DNA of 64,000 nucleotides from the NCBI GenBank assembly GCA_023418575.1, contig JAEZZM010000043.1, positions 6,973 to 70,972 on the forward strand, read 5' to 3'. The notes below the pieces were generated by a model. The model was not told the DNA's origin. It saw only the letters and a list, made by a program, of their open reading frames with translations, and searched no databases. The stretch comes from Actinomycetes bacterium (GTDB taxonomy: Bacteria; Actinomycetota; Coriobacteriia; Coriobacteriales; JAEZZM01). The stretch's first letter is position 1. Every line of letters begins with the position of its first letter. The translations under genes and the position numbers were made by a program. Shown piece by piece: positions 50,876-59,524 of this stretch.

Positions 50876-52072
50876 CTAGCGTGATGCCCTCAATTGTGGA
50901 TGCTTTCTCATTTCCTCTAGTAGCTCAGCCTGTTTTGTTAAGTCTGTCACCGTCTCCAAACAGCCAAGATAGCGCCCATCTGCATCACGAAGAGCTCGAT
51001 AATCAACTAAAAATTCTTTGCCATTTTTAAAGGCAATACGGCTTTCTACCTCAGACTGTCCACTTTTTAAGCGCGTCAGCACCTCTTTGACCATTTCATG
51101 CGACTTATGAGGATGACAGGTGTATACATTAGCACCTAAGTTTGCCTTTGTGCGCAAAAAGTGCATCTCATCAGGCTGAGAATAATAATGCAAGGTATCA
51201 TCTGCTGCCACAAAGGTAATCTCTACACCCATCTTATTAAGCATAAGAACAAGCTCTTGAGAATTAAGTTTTCCGGTGGGAAGCTTAAGGTATTCCTCTT
51301 CAGTTTGCGTCTTCTCCTGTTTGGGAGCAGTCCAGAGGCGTGCCTCATCAAAGTTATAGCCAATTTCAAGAAGTGCAGCAGAGGCTTCCTCCATCTCTTC
51401 ATCACTCAGCGTTTCTGCTAAAAGAGGTATAAGCACATCTCGCTCTTTAACAATCATCTCATTAAGTTTGCCTATACAAGGATGCATATACTGAACTACA
51501 CCCCTCACATTAGTGGGGTCTTGCACTATTTCTTGCACAGCTGACTTAATAGCATCTCTTATTTCATCGTCACTAGACCACATAACTCGCGTAAGACCGC
51601 TTATATTATGCTTATCAAGATATGCAAAAAATACCAACTCTTTAAGGTTAAAGTGGCGATCCACTGCCGATAAAAACGCGCGCAATCTCTCTTCTAAGAG
51701 CTCAAGGGGCTGTGCTCCATGAACAACTGGGCGCACACCCTCTCTAAAGAGATCCATCATCTTTTGAGCATCTAATTGGAAGTATGCCAAAGGATGGGGA
51801 GGATAAAAGCTGGGGAGCTGCTTTTGCATCTGGGAAACAGAGTCTGAAACGCTTGCATGATGCACCTCACAAAGGCCAGAGAGCTGGCAGCTATCCATGC
51901 CCTCTTTCATTAATTCTTGCTCTGCATCAGATATTGCCGATACGGGCTTATCGCCAAAAACCTTGTTGAACTCTTCTTTAAGAGCCTCAGGGCTTTCTCC
52001 CTTTTCCAGGCGCTCAAGCATAGTTTTAATAGCGCGGGCTTCAGGACTTAAGCTATCTTTACGGGGATCCAT
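50876..52072 (-). CDS. DUF438 / PAS-domain protein
   Basis: A roughly 398-residue protein with a DUF438 N-terminal region, a hemerythrin-like helical bundle (about 80-230) bearing His residues in 'VDRHFNLKE' and 'HPCIGK', then a PAS-type domain ('ITFVAADDTLHYYSQ', 'FLVDYRALRDADGRYLGCL') near the C terminus. Such proteins are thought to sense oxygen, nitric oxide or redox state, and lack an output domain here. A frame from ATG 52093 has no Shine-Dalgarno; ATG 52072 follows TAGGAG by 7 nt. It stands alone. Confidence 0.82.
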   Translation of the reverse strand: MDPRKDSLSPEARAIKTMLERLEKGESPEALKEEFNKVFGDKPVSAISDAEQELMKEGMDSCQLSGLCEVHHASVSDSVSQMQKQLPSFYPPHPLAYFQLDAQKMMDLFREGVRPVVHGAQPLELLEERLRAFLSAVDRHFNLKELVFFAYLDKHNISGLTRVMWSSDDEIRDAIKSAVQEIVQDPTNVRGVVQYMHPCIGKLNEMIVKERDVLIPLLAETLSDEEMEEASAALLEIGYNFDEARLWTAPKQEKTQTEEEYLKLPTGKLNSQELVLMLNKMGVEITFVAADDTLHYYSQPDEMHFLRTKANLGANVYTCHPHKSHEMVKEVLTRLKSGQSEVESRIAFKNGKEFLVDYRALRDADGRYLGCLETVTDLTKQAELLEEMRKHPQLRASR

Positions 52073-52251
52073 AAGGGGACTCCTATCAAACATGGGCTGT
52101 GTATACGCTTATAGTAATACCCAAGTTAAGCCTGAGATTCTGTTGCAAAAGTAACATAGAAGGATCTTTTTGAGGCCTGTTTTTAGAGCCTGTTCGCAAA
52201 CAAAGCCACACCGTACAAAATATGTAGAAATGGTTAACTTTATAATTCCTA

Positions 52252-52279
52252 TTGCAATTGGGGGATTTTAATCTATAGT
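52252..52279 (+). promoter_or_regulatory. Candidate sigma-70 promoter of sRNA-2
   Basis: TTGCAA (52252-52257) and TATAGT (52274-52279) are 16 bp apart, giving a start near 52286 in the 615-bp gap between the DUF438 and symporter genes. Confidence 0.45.
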
Positions 52280-52285
52280 AAGTTA

Positions 52286-52460
52286 CAGGTAATTAATATT
52301 TATCTTAACTACCTACTCTCCTTACTCTTGGGCCCCAACCCAAGTGCCTAATATAGGCAACATGCTTAACGCGTCTGTCTCCCTCTCTCCCATCAGACGT
52401 ACATCCTAATGAGGACTGCAAACCACGTGACTGGGCTTGCAGTCCTCATTATTTTTGACT
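52286..52460 (+). ncRNA. Candidate structured sRNA with CU-rich loops (sRNA-2)
   Basis: An intergenic RNA of about 170 nt. A CU-rich single strand (CTACCTACTCTCCTTACTC) is followed by four hairpins: CTTGGG/CCCAAG (52327-52344), GCCTA/TAGGC (52346-52358), CGTCTG/CAGACG (52372-52399) whose 16-nt loop is TCTCCCTCTCTCCCAT, and a 14-bp terminator. The loops are anti-Shine-Dalgarno-like, as in sRNA-1, though the overall sequences are not otherwise alike. No open reading frame or known RNA family was recognised. Structure by eye. Confidence 0.5.
52408..52456 (+). terminator. Terminator of sRNA-2
   Basis: AATGAGGACTGCAA (52408-52421) pairs with TTGCAGTCCTCATT (52437-52450), a 14-bp stem, followed by ATTTTTG. 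It is well upstream of the symporter gene, so it ends a separate short transcript. Between it and 52688 lie two copies of an ACTCCCCTGCA element and nothing else I can support. Confidence 0.85.
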
Positions 52461-52687
52461 CCCCTGCATTCTACACAGCGCCTTATACTCCCCTGCAGTC
52501 GTACACACATCCCTGTAGGCCCTAGGTCTACAATTATGAAGATTTTATAATCATCTTTAAAATTTTTACATATTCAGCCTTTCCCGCTACTTTTAAGCTT
52601 TACAATGGTGAATTTATATATCTGTGGAGCTCTTCATACACAGGTAACCAGTAATATCCCTACGCTATAAGAAAGACGAGGTGCCAA

Positions 52688-53917
52688 ATGAGTGGCCTAA
52701 ATAAACACACTCTTTTACAGAGCCTGCTGTTTTGGGTTTTGCTCGCCATTCTTGCAGGTATTGGCTTGGGTTTGATAATGCCCAACTGGTTTATCGCAAT
52801 TTTTGCAACATTTAATGAAGTATTTGGCTCATTTTTAGGTTTTGCGGTTCCACTTATTATTGTGGGCCTCATTACTCCAGCAATTGCTGGTCTTGGTAAG
52901 ACTGCTGGAAAGTGGGTACTCATTACTGTTGCTCTTGCTTACGGCTCTACATTGGTGGCAGGCTTTGGAACCTATGGCCTTGCTACGCAAATTTTCCCCA
53001 GCTTACTTGCAGGTGAAAGCTTACAAAGTTTGACTGAACCACAAAACACCGTACAGTCCTTTTTGCAGGGAAGTCTCACCATTCCTGCACCATTTGGAGT
53101 TATGACCGCCCTGGTGCTCTCGTTTGCCCTGGGTATTTGCATGGCTTTCCTTCAAACCCCCACCCTACAAACTGTCTTTTTTGAGTTCAAAAAAGTAATT
53201 ATGTTACTCATCAGACGTCTTATTGTTCCTCTCTTGCCTGTGCATATCTTTGGTATCTTCATGAACATGACACGCTCAGGTGAAATTGTAGTTGTCTTGG
53301 TGGCCATGGCTAAGGTTGTAGTATTTTCTATCATCCTTACTTTTGTAATCTTGATTTTGCAATATATCATTGCTGGTTTATTTACTAAGACTAACCCCTT
53401 AAGAGCGCTCAAGAACATGCTTCCCGCATACTTTACTGCTTTGGGAACCGCTTCTAGTGCAGCAACTATTCCTGTTACCTTGGGTTGTGCCGAGAAAAAC
53501 GGTGTTTCTCAAGAGGTAGCTGGCTTTACTGTTCCCCTATGTGCAACCATTCATCTTGCAGGCTCTACAACTAAAATTGTGGCCTTTGCTTTAGCGGTTA
53601 TGTACATGACCGGCATGCCCATCAATTTTGCTGCTTTCTCAGGCTTTATTCTTATGTTGTCCGTAACTATGATTGCAGCACCCGGTGTTCCTGGTGGAGC
53701 AATTACCGCATCTCAAGGTGTCCTCACAAGCATGCTGGGCTTTACTGACCCTATGTATGGCCTTATGGTTGCCTTATATGTTGCAATTGACAGCTTTGGT
53801 ACCGCTTGCAATGTTACTGGTGATGGAGCCATCTCTCTTATCGTCAACAAGATTGCTAAAGGACAGATTGGTGAGCGCCTACATCAAATTGATGACAGTG
53901 AGTTTGAACTTGCTTAG
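52688..53917 (+). CDS. Dicarboxylate/amino-acid:cation symporter
   Basis: A 409-residue polytopic transporter of the DAACS (GltP/SstT) family. About eight to nine membrane helices with the serine-rich re-entrant loop 'GTASSAATIPVTL', the 'VPLCATIHLAGSTTK' segment and the cation site 'DSFGTACNVTGDG'. It imports glutamate, aspartate, serine/threonine or C4 acids with sodium or protons; the exact substrate is open. GAGGTG lies 4 nt before ATG 52688. Single gene with a terminator at 53967. Confidence 0.92.
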   Translation: MSGLNKHTLLQSLLFWVLLAILAGIGLGLIMPNWFIAIFATFNEVFGSFLGFAVPLIIVGLITPAIAGLGKTAGKWVLITVALAYGSTLVAGFGTYGLATQIFPSLLAGESLQSLTEPQNTVQSFLQGSLTIPAPFGVMTALVLSFALGICMAFLQTPTLQTVFFEFKKVIMLLIRRLIVPLLPVHIFGIFMNMTRSGEIVVVLVAMAKVVVFSIILTFVILILQYIIAGLFTKTNPLRALKNMLPAYFTALGTASSAATIPVTLGCAEKNGVSQEVAGFTVPLCATIHLAGSTTKIVAFALAVMYMTGMPINFAAFSGFILMLSVTMIAAPGVPGGAITASQGVLTSMLGFTDPMYGLMVALYVAIDSFGTACNVTGDGAISLIVNKIAKGQIGERLHQIDDSEFELA

Positions 53918-53966
53918 AATAAAGATTGCTTAACTAAGGCTCTCAACTGCAAATATTGACAAATGT

Positions 53967-54012
53967 AAAACCCTCTTTACTTGTTAGGATTTTATGTAGA
54001 GAGGGTTTTCTT
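53967..54012 (+). terminator. Terminator of the symporter gene
   Basis: AAAACCCTCT (53967-53976) pairs with AGAGGGTTTT (54000-54009), then TCTTAT. It lies 50 bp past the symporter stop codon, before the dps gene. Confidence 0.7.
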
Positions 54013-54118
54013 ATACCTTATTGGATACAAGTACAGCCTTTTGCGGTATAGCAAATTTAATGAAAGTTATTGTGCCTCGCATATAAGCAGATGGCGCCTT
54101 ATAGAAAGGTTGTTAACT

Positions 54119-54547
54119 ATGGAAAAAGAGTTCAATACCTACCTTGCTAACTTGGCAATTTGGAATGCTAAGCTTCACAACATTCATTGGAACGTTGTAG
54201 GTATGCAATTTGTACCAGTTCATGAGTTTACTGAAGCAGAGTATGACAAGGCTTTTGAGCGTTTTGATGAGGTAGCTGAGCACTTCAAGATGTATGGCTA
54301 CACTCCTGTTTCAACCCTCAAAGAGTACCTTGAGCTTGCTACCATTAAAGAGATTGAGCCTAAGGCATTTAGCTGCAAGGAAGCTATTGAAATTGTTCTT
54401 GCTGATATGGAGCTCATGCGTGACATGGCTACCAAGCTTAGAAATGATTCAGATGAGCAGGGTTGGTTTAGCGCTGTATCCATCTTTGAGGATCATGTAA
54501 ATGACTACAACAAGCAAATTTGGTTCATGAAGAGCATGCTTGCTTAA
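54119..54547 (+). CDS. dps: Dps/ferritin-like iron storage and DNA protection protein
   Basis: A 142-residue Dps-family protein. The ferroxidase region 'KLHNIHWNVVGMQF', 'VHEFTEAEYDKAF' and 'FDEVAEHFKMYG' supplies the His, Asp and Glu ligands at the subunit interface. It forms a dodecameric shell, stores iron and removes peroxide. An upstream in-frame ATG at 53981 would add 46 residues through the terminator stem, which is implausible; ATG 54119 has AAAGG 9-10 nt upstream. A strong terminator follows. Confidence 0.92.
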   Translation: MEKEFNTYLANLAIWNAKLHNIHWNVVGMQFVPVHEFTEAEYDKAFERFDEVAEHFKMYGYTPVSTLKEYLELATIKEIEPKAFSCKEAIEIVLADMELMRDMATKLRNDSDEQGWFSAVSIFEDHVNDYNKQIWFMKSMLA

Positions 54548-54629
54548 TCCTGAAGTAATCCTTCCATACTATGAATCCCAAATGAGACTCATATACACAC
54601 CCCACTTCTAAGTCTTATTTGGTACATAC

Positions 54630-54660
54630 AAAAAGCGACCCCTTAACAGGGTCGCTTTTT
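54630..54660 (+). terminator. Terminator of dps
   Basis: AAAAAGCGACCC (54630-54641) and GGGTCGCTTTTT (54649-54660) form a 12-bp perfect stem with a CTTAACA loop. It acts for dps and could also work in reverse. Confidence 0.9.
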
Positions 54661-54772
54661 GTTGCAATAACATGCAGTAGGATTTCTTAGTTTTTAGCCC
54701 CTATACTTATTGGACTTTTAGTCTAAGTCTTTGGGCCAATTTTTTAACCTACTGAGTGTAAACCATGTCTTC

Positions 54773-55723
54773 CTATTTTACAAATTTAGAACTCACTAAA
54801 ACCTCATCCTCCATGACCTCTTTATATACCTTCCATTCATTGTAAATGGGTTGGCCATCAAGGCTAAGCTTGCCTAGCTGCTTCATTCTATAAAGCTGAT
54901 ATACAAAAACTGCAATATTGGCGATAAGAGCCAACAAAGAAACAATGAAAAATGCCTTGGGATCCATAGAGGCTTTTACTGCAAAGCTTCCTTCATCAAT
55001 AAAGGCTGGAAGTGTTTGGGCAAACATGCACCAGAATGCCAAGGTATGTGCTCTATGCTGTAACCATGCACCTTTCTTAATAAAGAAGGCCGCAAAGGTA
55101 CAAGATAATAGCAAAGCAAGACCACAATAAAAACTATGACTAGATAGGCAGTTATAGGTATAGGCATAGTTCCATAAATCATAAGCAATAATCCAAGGAA
55201 AGATCATATCTGGCCAAAGCATATCGCGAGACTTTCCCTTACCTATGGTAATACCAAGCCAACCGGTAATAGTAATAATGTTAAGCAAGCCGGCAATGCC
55301 ATTCATAATATTCCAAGGTCCGCTCATCATATATACGCCATCTATAAGCTGGCCTGTGGCAGCAAAGCCAAAAACCTGAAAATCGCGAATACAGGCTTCT
55401 AAAATATTGATAGCCAAAATAAGCGGAGGGAAGCAGAGGAGCCATTTTTTATCGGCAGCTCCTTTTACATAACGAATAACCCAAAAGCCCACACAACCAG
55501 CTAGACAAGAGTAGACCTTTGCATAATGAAACCAGTCATCCACAGATGTTCCTGGTACTGATTTTGGCCATACAAAAAAGGTGAGTACCAGAGGCAATAC
55601 TATAAAACTTAAAGCACCAGTCCATTTATTAAGGCGGGAAAATTCATTAGCTCCCACCAAGGCCATAAAAACAATAATCCACATACAAACTTGGGCCAAG
55701 CTTAGTGGTTCATATAAAAACAT
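54773..55723 (-). CDS. Polytopic membrane protein, DUF5692-like
   Basis: A roughly 316-residue protein with about nine to ten membrane helices, rich in Trp and aromatic residues ('GPWNIMNGIAGLLNI', 'WPDMIFPWIIAYDLWNYAY'). It resembles the DUF5692 family seen in Coriobacteriia and Firmicutes, with no known function. ATG 55765 extends the frame by 14 codons, but AAAGGGGA precedes ATG 55723, which I prefer. It is divergent from the flavin-reductase operon; the 274-bp gap holds that operon's promoter and little else. Confidence 0.75.
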   Translation of the reverse strand: MFLYEPLSLAQVCMWIIVFMALVGANEFSRLNKWTGALSFIVLPLVLTFFVWPKSVPGTSVDDWFHYAKVYSCLAGCVGFWVIRYVKGAADKKWLLCFPPLILAINILEACIRDFQVFGFAATGQLIDGVYMMSGPWNIMNGIAGLLNIITITGWLGITIGKGKSRDMLWPDMIFPWIIAYDLWNYAYTYNCLSSHSFYCGLALLLSCTFAAFFIKKGAWLQHRAHTLAFWCMFAQTLPAFIDEGSFAVKASMDPKAFFIVSLLALIANIAVFVYQLYRMKQLGKLSLDGQPIYNEWKVYKEVMEDEVLVSSKFVK

Positions 55724-55938
55724 GGCGTCCCCTTTCGCGCTTCTCGGCCAAACTAAATAAATCATCCCCAGGAAAAACTATCACCATAGTTTCTTCATAT
55801 TTATCTTTAGATTAATAAGAAATTGACTGGATGTCAATATTATTAGCCCTAAATTTGTAGCTTGAGGATAAAATAAGATGCCTGATAAAGGCCTCTTTTA
55901 TACTAAAAAAGTTGCATCCATGTTTACTTATATTAAGA

Positions 55939-55967
55939 TTGACTGATGTACAAAAATTCTCCATACT
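55939..55967 (+). promoter_or_regulatory. Promoter of the flavin reductase operon
   Basis: TTGACT (55939-55944) and CATACT (55962-55967) are 17 bp apart, 31 bp upstream of the FMN-lipoprotein start. The Shine-Dalgarno AAGGAGG follows. Confidence 0.5.
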
Positions 55968-55997
55968 AAGGGTATTAAGAGCAGTAAGGAGGATCTT

Positions 55998-56498
55998 ATG
56001 AAGCATCCCAATGCAGGCCTTCATCTCTTCTGTAGTCTAAGCTGCGCCTGCCTCTTATCCATTGTTCTTGCGGGCTGTTCTGCCCAAGATGAACAGTCTG
56101 GGCAACTCTGTCCTTTTTTACCCAACGGAAAGCCCATAGCAGAAGGCTCTGCCCTCTATCCTGATCCACTTGAAAGTACTAAAGAGGCGGATTCTCAAGC
56201 TAAAGCTGCCTTAGGTGCTGATGGTGTCTATACAGGCAAAGCTCAGGGTATGTGTGGAGCTATTGAAGTCACCATAGAGATAAAAGACTCACATCTAACA
56301 GTCAAGTCAATTTCTCAAGAAGGTGAAACACAGGGTGTTGGAGGTTATGAGGCTATAGTAGATGGCACCTATGCCAAGCTCATTGAAAAGGCTCAGGGCA
56401 CTCAGTTTGATGCTGTATCGGGCGCCACTCTCACCAGTCTTGCAGTTCAAGAAGCGGTGCAAGAAGCAATTGATGCATCCAATAAAGCAAAGGGCTAG
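55998..56498 (+). CDS. FMN-binding lipoprotein, electron carrier
   Basis: A 166-residue lipoprotein (lipobox LAGC) with one FMN-binding domain. The motif 'SGATLTS' (about 142-148) is the flavinylation site where FMN is bound covalently through Thr. It would pass electrons from the membrane to the flavoprotein encoded next, outside the cell. AAGGAGG lies before ATG 55998. The flavinylating enzyme (ApbE) is not in this window. First gene of a three-gene operon. Confidence 0.88.
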   Translation: MKHPNAGLHLFCSLSCACLLSIVLAGCSAQDEQSGQLCPFLPNGKPIAEGSALYPDPLESTKEADSQAKAALGADGVYTGKAQGMCGAIEVTIEIKDSHLTVKSISQEGETQGVGGYEAIVDGTYAKLIEKAQGTQFDAVSGATLTSLAVQEAVQEAIDASNKAKG

Positions 56499-56518
56499 GC
56501 CCTAAGGAGGATTTCACT

Positions 56519-58477
56519 ATGAAACAACAAGCAAAGCAAGATGCTCTTAATGTTTCTCGCCGTGATTTTTTAAGAGCTGCCCTCTCAAGTGGAGCTGGAG
56601 CGGCACTTCTTTCTACCGCCTGTGCCCTTGATCCAAATAAGGTATTGGCCTCTGAGATAGCCTCACAGGCTTCTTCTCTACCAAGTCAAAACCCCAAAGC
56701 CCCTTTGGGCAGCAATCACTCTGTGGGCTTAAGCGCTGATCATCGCCACTATGGTGGTTGGTCAGCTGATGGTTCGTGGGCAGCCTCTGTACCAGAGTCA
56801 AAACACAGCAATGCAAGCTCTGATGATGGAAGCTACCGCGTTTTAAACTCTCAGTGCTTTCCCGCTGATGATGCAAGTCCTATTCCCCCTCTTCCTGTTC
56901 CAGATAGCTGGGATAAATCTTGCGACATTGTAGTTGTAGGCGCAGGAGGCGGCGGCCTTAATGCAGCTGCTCGCTGTGCAGAATTAGGGGCTCATACTAT
57001 CTGCGTAGAGGCTATGGATATGTGGGGCGGCAACGCTCAGTCCGCTGGTATGTGCGGAATTTTGGGCGGATCAAAAATGCAAGATAAGCTTAAATTTGCA
57101 CTCCCCTCTTGGCCTTATAGCGCAAAGAAAATGGTAGATTATGCCTTACCCCAGTATCACTATGCTATGGATCCAGAGCTTCTCTACCTTATCGCCGATC
57201 AAGCTGGTAAATCTATAGACTGGATGGCTGAGTGCGGAGTTGAATGGCGCTTGGGTGAAGTGCCTGTTTACGTAGCTCCCAAAAACTCAACCCTTGATCA
57301 CCACGTTCTTAAAATGAAGGACGCAACAGATGCTATGTATAAATTTGCCTGCGATAAGGGCTGTGAGTTTATATTTAGGGCACCAGCTGCGGCCTTGGTC
57401 CAAAATAAGGAAGGTCGCATAGTGGGTGTTGCCTGCGACACTCCAAGCGGCAGAATGCTTATTGAGGCTAAAAAAGCTGTTATTCTTACAGCGGGAGGTT
57501 TTTGCAATAATAAAGCACTGCTTGAGAAATACTGCCCCACAGCCGCTATGGCCTGTGCCTCTAATTATCTTGTAGGTGAAGAAAAAGGTGCTTGTACTCG
57601 CATGGGCTTAGGAGTGGGAGCTGATATGAGCGGCTTTAACTCCTCTGCCTCCTTTGATGGCGGTGTTGACTGGCAGGCAGAAGGTCATAGCTGGGCACAT
57701 TTCTTATATGATGGCATGACTCAGCTCTCACGCCAGCCTTGGCTCACTATAGATAGAACTGGTGCGCGCGTTCCTTATATTGACTCCAATGTTAAAAAGA
57801 CCGGTGCAGATGCCATTTATGCCTTGGGTGATTTGGCAACTTGCCAGATGATGAGGCCGGGTCACCGCTCTTATATCATTTTTGACTCTCATTTCCAGGA
57901 ATATCTTGGAGAATTTGCCCAAGAGCACTGTCGCATGTTCTTAACTCCAGGGCTTGCCCAAGAAGACAAAATTCCACCTAAGTACCGCGATTGGCGCAAT
58001 GGTGTAAAAGATGCCTTAGATGCCGATGTTCTTAAAAAACGCAACAGCTTAGAAGAACTTGAAGCTGATATGGGCTTTGAAAAAGGTGTTTTGTGTAATG
58101 CAGTTAAGCGCTGGAATGAGTTGTGCGATAAGGGCGAAGATGACTACATTTACCCCATGCCCAAAGAATGGCTCTTTCCCATTAAGGATGCTCCCTTTTA
58201 TGCTTGCCGCATAGGAGGAAACCTCTACGGAACCAAGGCTGGTCTTCTTATTAATAACAAAATGCAGGTTGTATCCACTAAGGGGACGATAATTCCGGGA
58301 CTATATGCCGGATGGCACACTGCTGGCGGTGCTTGTGGTGAAAATTCTTATGTAGGTCAACCTATCTTAGGTTCTATTATGGGTGACGTAGGCTTAGCCT
58401 TTTGTGGTGGTTTTATCTGTGGAACTAAAGCCTATGAAGAAGAAATTGCTGAAATCCCAGAAAATTTGCGCTGGTAG
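56519..58477 (+). CDS. Tat-exported FAD-dependent fumarate-reductase-like oxidoreductase
   Basis: A 652-residue flavoprotein with a Tat signal 'SRRDFLRAALSSG', then the FAD motif 'IVVVGAGGGGLNAAARCAE'. The C-terminal 'TAGGACGENSYVGQPILGS' belongs to the fumarate reductase/succinate dehydrogenase flavoprotein superfamily. The Arg/His set of true fumarate reductases is not clearly preserved by eye, so another unsaturated acceptor is likely (family includes urocanate and other enoate reductases). It follows the FMN lipoprotein by 20 bp. Many gut Coriobacteriia carry similar pairs for extracellular respiration. Confidence 0.87.
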   Translation: MKQQAKQDALNVSRRDFLRAALSSGAGAALLSTACALDPNKVLASEIASQASSLPSQNPKAPLGSNHSVGLSADHRHYGGWSADGSWAASVPESKHSNASSDDGSYRVLNSQCFPADDASPIPPLPVPDSWDKSCDIVVVGAGGGGLNAAARCAELGAHTICVEAMDMWGGNAQSAGMCGILGGSKMQDKLKFALPSWPYSAKKMVDYALPQYHYAMDPELLYLIADQAGKSIDWMAECGVEWRLGEVPVYVAPKNSTLDHHVLKMKDATDAMYKFACDKGCEFIFRAPAAALVQNKEGRIVGVACDTPSGRMLIEAKKAVILTAGGFCNNKALLEKYCPTAAMACASNYLVGEEKGACTRMGLGVGADMSGFNSSASFDGGVDWQAEGHSWAHFLYDGMTQLSRQPWLTIDRTGARVPYIDSNVKKTGADAIYALGDLATCQMMRPGHRSYIIFDSHFQEYLGEFAQEHCRMFLTPGLAQEDKIPPKYRDWRNGVKDALDADVLKKRNSLEELEADMGFEKGVLCNAVKRWNELCDKGEDDYIYPMPKEWLFPIKDAPFYACRIGGNLYGTKAGLLINNKMQVVSTKGTIIPGLYAGWHTAGGACGENSYVGQPILGSIMGDVGLAFCGGFICGTKAYEEEIAEIPENLRW

Positions 58478-59275
58478 GTGATGGTTGTGAATAAATTTAG
58501 CTCAGCTTTTAAAGAGGCTTCTCGCGCCTATGTTTTAATTTTTTCTTTACTGATAGCTATAAGCCTAATAGCACGCCTTGTCTTAGGGATAATGCAAGCG
58601 CAGGGTGCTGTGAGCTTTTTATATGATCCTCCCAAAGCAGCAAGCTCACTTGAGTCCTTATCTGGTCTCATTACTGCTCTACCCTTGCTAAGCTTGCTTG
58701 GCCTTTTTGCTCTTTTGGGTGGTCAGGCCCTAAGCTCTTATTTCAGCCTGGCACTTGATATGCATCAGGCACTTAAAAAAGAGGGTTCAAAGCTCAAGAC
58801 TGCACCCTTGCTTTTATCCCATCTGGTATGGCAGCTTATAGGCCTATTAGTCTCTCTTGTATCGGCAGTAATTATCTGTAGCGGTTTTATCAGCAAAATC
58901 CAGCTAAAAGCAATTCTTAGTAAGGCAGGAGGAGGGTCTTCTCATCCTTTAATGCTGCCCTTGCTTATCGCTTTTATTATCTGCTCAATTCTTATGAGTC
59001 TTGCTGTGGTCTGTTACAGCGTGCTCTATGCTTATCAAAAAAGCAGGACTAAAACTCATACCTTTAGCTGCCATTTAAGTACAGCACTTTTAAGCCGATC
59101 TTGCATTGCACTTGCTATTATCTTAGCGGTAGCCTCTCAAATCTTTGTCTCTCTTAATCAAGCAGACAAGCAGACAGGCCTTGTATGCATACAAGCAGCA
59201 TGTGGAATTATTTGCGCCTTAGCCTTTGCTACGGTCTTGCATTTCAGTAGTCAAAGCTTGCTTAAAAAGCTTTAA
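58478..59275 (+). CDS. Polytopic membrane protein of the flavin-reductase operon
   Basis: A 265-residue membrane protein with about six helices, no recognised family. It begins directly after the flavoprotein stop codon (GTG 58478), but AGGTG at 58476-58480 best fits the GTG at 58487; the start is therefore uncertain by up to three codons. It could be the membrane electron donor to the FMN lipoprotein (inference); no haem- or quinone-binding residues are clear. Terminator at 59385. Confidence 0.72.
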   Translation: MMVVNKFSSAFKEASRAYVLIFSLLIAISLIARLVLGIMQAQGAVSFLYDPPKAASSLESLSGLITALPLLSLLGLFALLGGQALSSYFSLALDMHQALKKEGSKLKTAPLLLSHLVWQLIGLLVSLVSAVIICSGFISKIQLKAILSKAGGGSSHPLMLPLLIAFIICSILMSLAVVCYSVLYAYQKSRTKTHTFSCHLSTALLSRSCIALAIILAVASQIFVSLNQADKQTGLVCIQAACGIICALAFATVLHFSSQSLLKKL

Positions 59276-59384
59276 GAAGCCCAGCCCAGTGCTTATAAGG
59301 CACGGCAATCATCTCATGCGGCTGTAGCGCGATAAAGCGCGTAATACACAATAAAGCACAATAAAGCGTGCTAAAAGCATGATA

Positions 59385-59425
59385 AAGCCCCTGTAGCTAT
59401 ATAAAGTTCAGGGGCTTATTGTTTG
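59385..59425. terminator. Bidirectional terminator
   Basis: AAGCCCCTG (59385-59393) pairs with CAGGGGCTT (59409-59417), then TATTGTTTG. It lies between two convergent genes. Several (A/G)ATAAAGC words precede it (59331-59388), forming a loose repeat. Confidence 0.75.
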
Positions 59426-59524
59426 TCTTAAACTCTGCTGCAGGGCTTGTATCTAAAGTTCCCGTCAGTATCCTGCTAGTAGCTAAGCTTGCATCTAAAC
59501 TGCGTCTGCACCGCAGGCAGGTCT

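Noticed and set aside
53981..54118. 46-residue N-terminal extension of Dps
   Set aside because: It would be encoded by the preceding gene's terminator stem and lacks a Shine-Dalgarno; the ATG at 54119 gives the normal Dps length.
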